Positions 47,516 to 56,215 of a stretch of DNA of 64,000 nt are shown here, piece by piece (position 1 is the first letter of the stretch; the number at the start of each line of letters is the position of its first letter). The notes below the pieces were generated by a model. It did not search any database and was not told where the DNA came from. It saw only the letters and a list, made by a program, of their open reading frames with translations. Source of the stretch: Prostheceraeus crozeri. Its lineage: Eukaryota > Platyhelminthes > Polycladida > Euryleptidae. The stretch lies in contig CAJQUW010003185.1 in the NCBI GenBank assembly GCA_907163375.1, forward strand, positions 124,001-188,000, given 5' to 3'. Position numbers and translations under genes: made by a program.

Positions 47516-48932
47516 CAGGGTTGGAATCGGGTGACGGCCGGCCGCCCGGCGAGCCGGTTTTAGTAACGCCAGCCGCCGGCTGCAAATTTTGAACAGGCTG
47601 GTTGATTTAATTAGGCTCATGTCGACCGTTGACGACATTCAATCTAGAATAAATTGCTTAGTCAATTATTACAAGATCAAGAGCATGTAAATGCAGCATA
47701 ATGTGAGAGTATCTACACGCATGTTTTGTGGTATGAATACTACGAACTGTTCTTTAAACAGTTAAAAAATGATTACCGGCAACTTATACATGCAGTTCAT
47801 TAGTTCAAACCATACTTAATCTCAAATAAAGTTTCCAGAATCATATATTCCAGTCTGCATGAATTTTGAAGCCTTGTGCATTGCTCGACCTATCTATTGT
47901 AAAATTATTCCAGATCTTGAATAATTTCACTGCATGGGATAGTTTATATAATGCGTGGAGCTTAGAGATGCATTGAGCAATGGATTTCAATGCAACTTAG
48001 GGCCTACTACCCAAAAATTTGACAGTGAATCGTGCACAATTGTTTTGATATAAGCTGATTGCACGCCATAAAATTTGATTGACGTTGTACAGGAGCACTC
48101 CCGCTCGGTCTTGGGACACTCACTGAAATGAAAAATTGATGACAATGCGATCTGATTGATTCGTCAGCTCGCGGTCATCAATGTAAATTCATGTAATTAA
48201 TGTAAGTTTGTCTGAATTTAAACTGTAGTGGAGAGAGTACTTAATTGACGTCACAAATCACTAGAATTTCTTCACAAGTGAAGAAGTAAATCTCACTTCA
48301 TTGAATCACTCTAAATCAAGTCTGCGCGTCGCAGACAAAAGATTTCGTAACATCAGCACTCGGTGATCAAATTTTTCATCTCGGAACTTTCGTCGCTAGA
48401 AAAACTTTTATTATATTGGAACTTAAAATTTGTTGACCGCTCAAAGTTTTCTTGTGGAGGCGGGATATAGATATGCGCATATATTATTATTGTATCAATG
48501 CCCGTTTGTGTCATTATTTTGATTATCTGCTATCAACTTGCTTGTGTTTGATTGACTTTGAAAATGCAGTTAACATTGCCACAAATTATAAAGTAGGCCT
48601 ACAACTCATTAGATTAGTAAATAAGTCATCATGCATATTACTACTCATCGCACAAATGATGATGTCAAAGTGTGAATAATTGCATTGTATGATATTGTAT
48701 TGTTGTAGGTAACTCTCGTTTATGCGGAGTACCGGTAGGCCTACCATTGATGCATTTCACGTATGCTATGTGGAAATTGAATAATGTCTAATGGCATAAG
48801 TTGACCAAATAATATCTGACGATCAAAGCTTTAACCAATCGGTATAGAGACGCCAGCCACCGTTCCATCCACGACAGACCGGTTTTCAATAAGCCGGCCA
48901 CTGACCCGCCCCCCTGGCCGGTTCCAACCCTG
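47516..48932. mobile_element. hAT-like non-autonomous element with GC-rich ends
   Basis: The left end CAGGGTTGGAATCGGG and right end CCGGTTCCAACCCTG are inverted copies over the outer 11-15 bp. Both are followed by very GC-rich subterminal stretches containing CCGGC and GCCAGCC words (47530-47580 and 48845-48925), in contrast with an AT-rich interior. Ends starting CAGGG suit the hAT superfamily. No clear 8-bp target duplication is visible and no transposase is encoded. Confidence 0.6.
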
Positions 48933-49085
48933 TCGATCCGAGTCCAGGATTGCATTCCCTAATCATGATTGACGACGTAGTTCTTTTACTTGATCCTGGT
49001 TAATTCTGTGCATTCACTTTATTAACTTCACCAATTGATTTGATTTTTAGCTTCCGATTTTCATTTGTGATTATATATATATATA

Positions 49086-49198
49086 TGCTTGTACGTCCTA
49101 TAGCTCCAACGTCGCTGGTTCAAACCTACGCACGACTGATGAGGCCCAACAGACCGAAACATGTCTCGTGGTGGTTACATCTGTTGAGATTTGATAAA

Positions 49199-49200
<2 letters not shown>
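49086..49200 (+). mobile_element. tRNA-derived SINE with hammerhead core, copy 1 (5'-truncated)
   Basis: It contains a B-box (GGTTCAAACC) at about 49118, then the hammerhead-like core, then TGGTGGTTACATCTG and TTGATAAATATA leading into an AT repeat. The A-box half seen in copies at 51640-51780 and 51795-51940 is missing and replaced by an AT run. Confidence 0.7.
49131..49170 (+). ncRNA. Hammerhead ribozyme motif within the SINE
   Basis: In order: stem I strand CACGA, core CTGATGA (49136-49142), stem II with loop CAACA, core GAAA (49156-49159), a minimal stem III (AC-AT-GT), cleavage triplet GTC ending at 49165, then TCGTG, which is exactly complementary to CACGA. All conserved core bases are present. 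Stem II carries one mismatch and stem III is only two pairs, as in the minimal hammerheads known from retroelements. Self-cleavage would fall after 49165. Confidence 0.75.

Positions 49201-49234
<34 letters not shown>
49197..49234. repeat. TA microsatellite
   Basis: Alternating TA run between the SINE tail and the first Penelope-like fragment. Confidence 0.9.
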
Positions 49235-49235
<1 letters not shown>

Positions 49236-49252
49236 CGGAAATAGCCCAAAAT

Positions 49253-50149
49253 TATTGAAATTCAAAACAAGATTGTTAGGAGCGCACAACATGTTTATCG
49301 TGCCTTGAAATTGAATTCCAATCCTAATAATTATCAAAACTCCGTTTCTGCTATTCAAGCCCTTTTTCAAAAAAACGGATTTTCTGAAAGAACTATTTTG
49401 CGCATGCGAGAAAAAGTTGAGGCAAGACACAAAGCCAACGTTGCTCGACCAAACGCTCATGACGACTTTAAATTTATAACATGGAGCTTCCCCTACATTT
49501 CGGAGAGTGAACAAAATCTTCTTTCTCGTGTCAAAGACATCAATAAGCTTTTACCGCCTGACATGAAAGTTCGCCCCGTTTTTAAAACCTTGAAAACTAG
49601 CAATTTTTTCTCTAATAAGGATAAAGTTGTGCCCGAATTAAAGTCTAATGTTGTGTACAAATACACATGTGATCACTGTGAAAAGTGTTACGTGGGCAGC
49701 TCTATCCGCCATTTTGCTACCAGAATCAACGAACATTTGAAAGCGTATCCAACACCAACCGAAATAAGCATGCATGTACATCCACCAAAGAAAGAAAATT
49801 TCGATATCATTGCCTGTACTGAATACCCTAGATTTCTGGAATCAATTATAATAAAGAAGTCTGACTTTAGCACTCTCATGAATGAAAGGGCAAGCTCCAT
49901 TAATACGTTGTTAGATTTGTAATTCATGGCTCTATTGTGTATTTTATTGCGTAGCTACTTCCAATGCAAGTGACCTTCAGAATTGACTTCATTTTGTGAC
50001 TTCAGTGATTTTATCTCGGTGACCTAATGACTTGTAATTTTGTATTTAAAGATTGTTTTAACTTTGTTTGCTTGATTTCACCTGAGGATGGCAAATGATT
50101 TGCTGAAACATGTTGTGCGCTCCTAACAATCTTGTTTTGAATTTCAATA
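49253..50149 (+). mobile_element. Penelope-like retroelement fragment A, flanked by perfect inverted repeats
   Basis: A 5'-truncated Penelope-like element of about 0.9 kb. Its last third of coding sequence (49305-49922) is open for 205 codons. That part includes the linker segment V-R-P-V-F-K-T-L-K-T-S and the GIY-YIG-type endonuclease region with CDHCEKCYVGSS, then R-x-N-E-H-L, and ends LLDL. The outermost 42 bp at left (49255-49296) is an exact inverted copy of the right end (50106-50147). The truncated frame begins directly after the left repeat. The element sits between AT microsatellites. It lacks the reverse transcriptase and is dead. Confidence 0.9.
50089..50121 (+). ncRNA. Hammerhead-like motif at the 3' end of Penelope-like fragment A
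   Basis: CAC, then CTGAGGA (position 7 of the hammerhead core is free to vary), an extra T, a GCAAAT/ATTTGC stem, GAAAC, AT, GTT and GTG pairing with CAC. The order matches a hammerhead with a two-pair stem III, but the inserted T before stem II departs from the consensus, so activity is doubtful. Confidence 0.4.
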
Positions 50150-50188
50150 TATATATATATATATCTTGGTGAACAATGCCCGTAAATT
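50150..50188. repeat. AT microsatellite and short spacer between the two Penelope-like fragments
   Basis: About 15 bp of AT repeat followed by a 25-bp spacer of unknown origin (CTTGGTGAACAATGCCCG...). Confidence 0.8.
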
Positions 50189-51557
50189 TGATAAATCAAA
50201 ACGAATTGATTTGTGATGCACTACATGTTTCAGCAGCATTTAAAATTGGCATGCACCAACATTTTATTTTCTTTCGACAACGAACTCTATCTACAAGTGG
50301 ATGGGATGTCCATGGGCTCATGTCTCGTCCCAACGATGGCTTCTTTCGCCATGGATATGCTTGAAAAACAACTGAACAAGTTTTCTGGTTCAGCCCCTGT
50401 CTTTTACAAAAGATATGTGGATGATATCTTCTGCATTTTCGAAGCCGACGCTGATATTCATGCTTTTCATTCTTATTCTTTTTAAATGATCTGCATTCTG
50501 ACATTGATTTTACTTTCGAAGAAGAGGTCAATCATAATCTTGAATTTCTTGACACCATTGTCACCAGAGCTGATGATGATGGTTTCCATACTGCCTGGCA
50601 GCTGAAAGAAACCAATACCGGTATCTATACTCTTAATTCGGCGTATTCACCTAAGCGATACCGCTTCGCCGCCATGAGATCTCTTTTTGACCGTGCTTTG
50701 AAAATAAATTCCAGCGTCAGAAATTATCAAAAATCCGTTTCTATCATCAGCAATATTTTTCAAAAAAATGGCTTCACTGAATATGAAATTACTCGCGTTC
50801 GTAAAGATGTTGAGGCGAGACATGAGAACCGGACTCTCACTCAAAATTCAGATCCATTAGAGTGTCGCATACTCAATTGGAGCTTCCCCTTCATTGCTGA
50901 AGGTGAGAACAATTTATTGAATCATATCAAAGAGATCAACAAAATTATTCCTCCGAATGTCAAAATTCGTCCTGTTTTCAAAACTATGAAAACTAGCATG
51001 TTCTTCTCGAATAAAGACAAAGTGCCGTCCGAACTCAAATCTAACATTGTCTACAAATACATGTGTGAGCACTGTGACAAGTGCTACATCGGTAGTTCAG
51101 TTCAGCATCTGGTGACGAGAATGAATGAGCATCTAAAGGGCTATCCAGCGCCCACTGAAATCAGTATGCACATTCATCCTCCTCATAAAGGAAATTTCAA
51201 AATTGTCTCTAGCACGTACTATCCAAGAATTCTAGAATCTATCCTGTTGAAGAAATCAAATATTGACCACCTGATGAATGAACGGGGAAGCTCCATATCT
51301 CTATGCCTGAATCTGTAAATAGCTGTAAATAGTTTTATTGTTTTATTGTATTTCACTGCTTTTATTGTTTGACTTGACGCAAGAGACCAGACAAAGTGAC
51401 GCCATAAATGTTGAATTGTATGAAAAGTGATCATCATCCGATATGTCTCGATTTTGTATTTAAGTGATTAAATGTCAAACAGTCTTTTGTTCACCTGAAG
51501 ATGGCATGTGCACATGCTGAAACATGTAGTGCATCACAAATCAATTCGTTTTGATTT

Positions 51558-51561
<4 letters not shown>
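50189..51561 (+). mobile_element. Penelope-like retroelement fragment B, flanked by perfect inverted repeats
   Basis: A longer 5'-truncated relative of fragment A. It retains the C-terminal part of the reverse transcriptase (about 50250-50480, with V-D-G-M-S-M-G-S and the catalytic Y-V-D-D-I-F). The linker follows, then the GIY-YIG-type endonuclease region (about 51040-51150, C-E-H-C-D-K-C-Y-I-G-S-S), ending LCLNL at 51318. It looks broken, with about one break besides the truncation. The ends are exact 45-bp inverted repeats (50190-50234 and 51516-51560) unrelated in sequence to those of fragment A. AT microsatellites flank it. Confidence 0.9.
51492..51531 (+). ncRNA. Hammerhead-like motif at the 3' end of Penelope-like fragment B
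   Basis: Same arrangement as in fragment A: CAC, CTGAAGA, one extra T, a GGCATGTG/CACATGCT hairpin, GAAAC, AT, GTA and GTG. The stem II sequences of A and B differ but both pair, which suggests a conserved RNA structure. Confidence 0.4.

Positions 51562-51602
<41 letters not shown>
51561..51602. repeat. AT microsatellite
   Basis: Alternating AT run with one GT interruption, directly adjoining the right end of Penelope-like fragment B. Confidence 0.9.
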
Positions 51603-51619
51603 TGTAGTATATTTTTATA

Positions 51620-51778
51620 ACCTGGCAATAGCTGAATTTATCAAATCTCACCAGATGTAGCCATCACGAGAGATGTTTCAGCCTGTTGGACCTCATCAGT
51701 CGTGGGTAGGTTCGAACTAGCAAGGTTTGACATAGAGGACGGGCAAGTGTGATCTTTAACCGCAAGGCCTTCCTGACT
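51620..51778 (-). mobile_element. tRNA-derived SINE with hammerhead-like core, copy 2
   Basis: On the minus strand it has an A-box-like GGCCTTGCGGTTAAAG and a B-box AGTTCGAACCT. CCACGA-CTGATGA, a stem II with loop CAACA, GAAAC and TCGTG follow (core 51664-51705). The expected cleavage triplet reads CTC rather than GTC, so this copy is probably inactive. The tail is TTTGATAAATTCAGC. It is inverted relative to copy 1, so the Penelope-like pair is bracketed by inverted SINE copies. Confidence 0.7.
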
Positions 51779-51794
51779 AATTCATTCTCTGAAC

Positions 51795-51940
51795 AGATGG
51801 TCCGGTGGTCTTGCGGTTAGAGGGCATGCTTGCACGTCCTCTATCTCCAAAGTCGCTTTTTCGAGCCTATCCACGACTGATGAGTCCCAACAGGCTGGAA
51901 CATCTCTTGTGGTGGCTGCAACCGCCTGATTGACCTCAAA
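51795..51940 (+). mobile_element. tRNA-derived SINE with hammerhead-like core, copy 3
   Basis: The A-box region GGTCTTGCGGTTAGAGG and a decayed B-box (TTTTCGAGCCT) are followed by CCACGA-CTGATGA, a stem with loop CAACA, GGAAC (core A changed) and TTGTGG (core 51871-51912). It gives the fullest view of the tRNA-like head. Confidence 0.7.
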
Positions 51941-54236
51941 TCTGATTTGCACTGCTCCATTTCAAAAGTGTAACCGAAAATTGAGGCAAATGGAGAAATC
52001 CCAATAAAGTGATAAATGATCACGTTGAACACTTGTCTCGTTGAATTTCTTCTTTAGTTGTAGTTATGGGTTTGAGTGCTATTGTTAATAAAACATGATA
52101 AACATAGAATATTTCGCTGGTGTGGAATGAAGGGTTGAACTTGTAGGGTTTCAGGGAATTATGTGAGAAAGGTTAAGAAACCCTGGCATAAACGGTTATC
52201 GCACAAATAGGCAATAATTCGTTGGATGTTTGGAATGTCCAACGAATAGATGGAATGTCTCCAGCAGTCCAATATTGCTGCACTAGAAATGTATATTGAT
52301 ATCATGGATGAATGGAATTGAATATTTGTATACACATCTGCACAGGTAATGTATATTGTAAAGTCAATATAATTTACATAACTTCCCGAACGTTATTTTT
52401 ATCATTTTTATCACGGAGATGTTTTTTAAGTAACTGAATGCAATGACATAATTAGCATCATCGAGTGATGATACTGAACCAATATTGTTCATATTAAACA
52501 GCTATCTTTGTGAAGCTCTGTATAGTCAATCAACTTTCAATAATAATTAGCTGACTTTGAGTTTGTGGGAAGCTAGATCATACGAGATGACGAAATCTTT
52601 CACCTTTATAGCGCATAATTGTAGCTGATGGAAGAAAAGTGATTTTCTCCTTAGTCAATCATAGTTAATAAGTTGCAATGTCTTTAAAGTTTCAAAATCA
52701 TATTGGTTGTGTCATGCTATGGTGATAGTTATTGTTAAAGTTTCTTTCATCAAAACCTCCATCATTTAATAATCTATAGAGGATTATGATCACCAAGTTA
52801 TTACGCTGCTTCTCTCATGTCTATAATTTCCTCTATTGATGCGAAAACATCTGATAATGTCTGACTTGTACAGGAGATACAAATATACATGCATGTTTAT
52901 TATAACCAATAGAAAAACCGATGCTTCAATTTTCGGGTATTTAAATATGACTACGCACTGACACATCATTCATTATTGGTTGAGCAGTTTCTTCGCAATA
53001 GAAAAACTCGAATGACACAAAAATCACCAAATCTCAATCGTTGTGAACAAGCTTGGGATCTAGGGTAGATAAAAGGAGTCCGAATGAGGTGACATGAAAT
53101 CCTTGAAAGACCTACAATCTACATGTATCACTGATGAAGAGTGGGTGACCATTCCTCCGAACGTGACTTTGTATGTCTCAAAGAATCAGATGCTTCAATA
53201 ATTCCTCAGGCGGTTCAACTCGTTGAAAGCTTCTTGTGCTCCTATTGAAAAGGTGATTGCACCTTATTCAATTGATTACTTCCTTGATTTGATACAATAG
53301 AAGATTTATTACAAGATATTAAGAGATGTACGAGCATTTAATTACTAACATTAAAAAGTGACGGACATTTTTTGGACTTGGTGTATAGGCTAAATAAGTT
53401 TTCTAATTCATTCTTCAGCTGAATCGATGCAAGGATCATCAATACGAGAAGCATTGCTACCTTCTCCTTTCCACATTTAGGCATGCTAAATCACGCACAA
53501 CACAAATTGCACGGTATGAACGAATTTCAATTGCTTCACACAATGAAAAATCCTCCTTTTTTGTGTGCACTGACATGCATCATTGAGTGAGTACATGCCT
53601 GTTTTAAGTAGGTGCTGGCAGACTTTCTAGCCGACCGGGCTTTGGCCTGATTTGTTTTGTAGAAACGGGCTTGACCGCGTTTGTAATCTCACTATATTTA
53701 CTTATGAAGGTGCAAAAGTCAATAAATCATATGGTGTCGATGCTGATGTGACACAATACACAGATCGCACTTGACGCTTTGCACACATGCACAAATCACG
53801 TGAATCATAGTGCCTTTATCGTCATCTTGAAGAAATGCGATAAATTAATGCAGCCCCATAGGCTCGTTAATTATGGAATGAGAATATTTTCTGCGTGTTT
53901 GAATATCTACAAAAATGGAAACAAAATTTGTAGTTATCGGTAGCGAAATTTAGAAAAATTTGTCGATGGTATTGATTGAGCACGTTTTGACATTGTATTT
54001 ACCGATTTTCTCAAATTTTGAATTAAGTCGAATCAATTTTGCTTCAAAGATCTGCAGCGTCTGGTTATTTGCTACCAAAAATGATTTATTAGAGACCATT
54101 CTTAGCTCATGACCAAATTCTAGCTCAGATTCATTAAGTTTACTGATTCAAAATATGGATATTGAGGAAAATCGACCTGAATGTGTGTGCATTGCACATG
54201 CAAAATACTGCAAATCCCATCAAGAATTATCAAAAA
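51941..54236. other. No gene seen; one small hairpin
   Basis: AT-rich DNA. A perfect 10-bp hairpin with an 11-nt loop (arms ATTCGTTGGA and TCCAACGAAT) occupies 52217-52247. Near 53625-53690 a short GC-richer stretch holds CCGACCGGGC and GGGCTTGACC words of unknown origin. Confidence 0.45.
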
Positions 54237-54462
54237 TGACTTGCAATTAAGTTTGGGCAAGCAATTAATTTTAATCGCAACACGAAGCAATCACTCAATT
54301 TTGATCGCAACAGGAAGCAATCAATTATTACTAATTGCAAAATGAACCAATCAATTGATTTTAACTGCAACAAGGAGCAATCAATTACTTGCAAATTTGT
54401 AGTCATTTTATCAATCAATTGCAACTATTATCAATTAATTGCAGCTATTAATAATCACCATA
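54237..54462. repeat. Degenerate tandem array, about 31-bp period, CAATCAATT/ATTGCAA motif
   Basis: About six to seven units contain AAGCAATCAATT, a TTAATCGCAA- or TTTTGATCGCAA-like segment and a short spacer such as CACG, CAGG or AAGG. Units are imperfect and drift in length. The same word (CAATCAATTAATTGCAA) defines the array at 56096-56215. Confidence 0.75.
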
Positions 54463-54714
54463 ATAATAGACTAATTTTTGATTTTGAATTTTTCGTTTTT
54501 CGTTCCGCTATTTCAGTAAAATGAATTAGGTTACTTGGTCCTACACATATATACTTTACAAATCTCATAATAGCTTGTTATCAATTAATTTGGATAGTGA
54601 CTTGTAGACCCATTACATGAAATGCATATAACTGTATTCTTAATTTGATTTGAATATTGATACAATTTTATTGCAGTCTCAAGCTCATGCATCATATTTA
54701 TAGTAATGATTTAT

Positions 54715-55620
54715 TATTAAAATAAGGGGATATCCATCTGGTTTCATAATATGGCTTAAGGACTACATGGACAATCGTTGCTGTGAGGTGAATGTTGTGA
54801 TTGTATTTTCAAATCGCTTCCATACGATCTTTGGAATTGCTGAGGGATCAATTCTGGCACCGTTCATCTTTAATGTATTCATTAGTGACTACACAAATCC
54901 AAATCTGAAAGTACTTAAGTTATTAAGTATGCTGACGACGTAAAGATGGTATGCCCTATCTTTTCGACAAGTGGAAATTCAGCAAACGAAGAAATTCTAG
55001 GTTTCAAGAAATGGTGTCAAAGCAACAGTTTGAGTGTCAACGTAGACACGTCTAGTTTGGTTTTATGCAAGAAGAAAAATTTTCCTTCGCAGTTAACACA
55101 GTACTTAACACAGCTCTCAGAAGTATGCTCTGTGAAAATTCTCGGACTCAACATCACTTACGATCTCAAATGGAACTGTGACATTATTAGCCATGTCTCA
55201 AGTATAGCTAGCAAAATGCTACTTGTTCTTAGAATATTAAAACCTCTAATAAGTCCCTAAGAGCTGCATCTCATATATAATGTACATGTACAATTTGCTC
55301 AGTTATGGAATAGACTTGCCCCTGTTTTGCTGGACTCAACTCAAAGCTAACAAAGAAGTTGCGAATAATCGATCGAAGAGCACTTTTAATTGTACAGTCA
55401 AATGGATCTTGTTGCTTTGCTTGTACAAAATCAACACTAAGTGAAAGACGTCAAAACTCAGCAAAGAAATTATTTCTGCAAACGCTCCACGACAACAACA
55501 ACATCATAAATGAGTTTCTACCCCATATATGATCCTCGAGAAACCAAAAGCTTTGTGCTCCAGCTTGCAGCAGTGCTAACCGACAATCTTCATTTATCCC
55601 TTATACAACTTTTCTTTTAA
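54715..55620 (+). pseudogene. LINE reverse transcriptase and 3' part, decayed
   Basis: Successive pieces of a non-LTR reverse transcriptase. GIAEGSILAPFIFNVFISD (around 54838-54890) corresponds to the PQGS-LGP box. After a frame change YADDVKMV (from 54928) is the catalytic box and VKILGLNITYDLKWNCDI (around 55130-55185) is the conserved FLG-x-x-D block after it. The frame ends at 55258. Downstream, reading is broken by several stops and shifts, but the usual LINE C-terminal signature (SSFIPYTTFLLN) appears near 55595-55618. No 5' end, endonuclease or poly(A) tail was identified. Confidence 0.85.
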
Positions 55621-55639
55621 ACAAATAGTTATTTTAATA

Positions 55640-56095
55640 TGTACTTATGTTGTCTACTTCGATTCTTTTACTTTGGAACATTATGATGAAAATTCATGCT
55701 GTAATTTCGGATCACCATTTTGAGAAAATAAGACACTTCTACTACTACTACTACATATGATCGCACGTACCTGCCTTTAACAGAACATGAAATAGAGTTT
55801 TTAAAGTTCTCATAAAAGTGATACAATATAGGGATATCAAATACATTATGCACCAGATGGCTCATTAATAGAATACTGGAAGTGGTAAATTAAGAATAAG
55901 ATATGTTTTGGAAGCTTAACATAGTACAAGGGAGCAATATTAGATATCACCGAAAAACCGTGAAAATTGTGATCCCTGCTTAGTACATGTACATCTAGAG
56001 AAATCACTGTAGGTGAGATGCCTTTCCTGTGATGGTGAGTAGCGTGACACCACTTCCAGCAAATGAGTCAATTAAATACCTTCCCCATTACAACA
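55640..56095. other. No gene seen
   Basis: AT-rich spacer between the LINE remnant and the second motif array. Confidence 0.4.
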
Positions 56096-56215
56096 CAAAT
56101 CAATCCGATAATTGCAATCATTGACAGATACCAATCAATTAGTTGCAATTATTTGGTGGCACCAATCAATTAATTGCAATCGTTCTATCACGTCAATCAA
56201 GTAATTGTAATTTTT
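56096..56215. repeat. Second array of the CAATCAATTAATTGCAA motif
   Basis: Four units spaced about 32-35 bp apart, each starting CAATC and containing AATTGCAAT or a close variant, separated by variable spacers. Confidence 0.75.

Noticed and set aside
49098-49514. 138-codon minus-strand frame across the SINE and Penelope-like fragment A
   Set aside because: Antisense shadow that runs through a TA microsatellite. It has no independent coding evidence.
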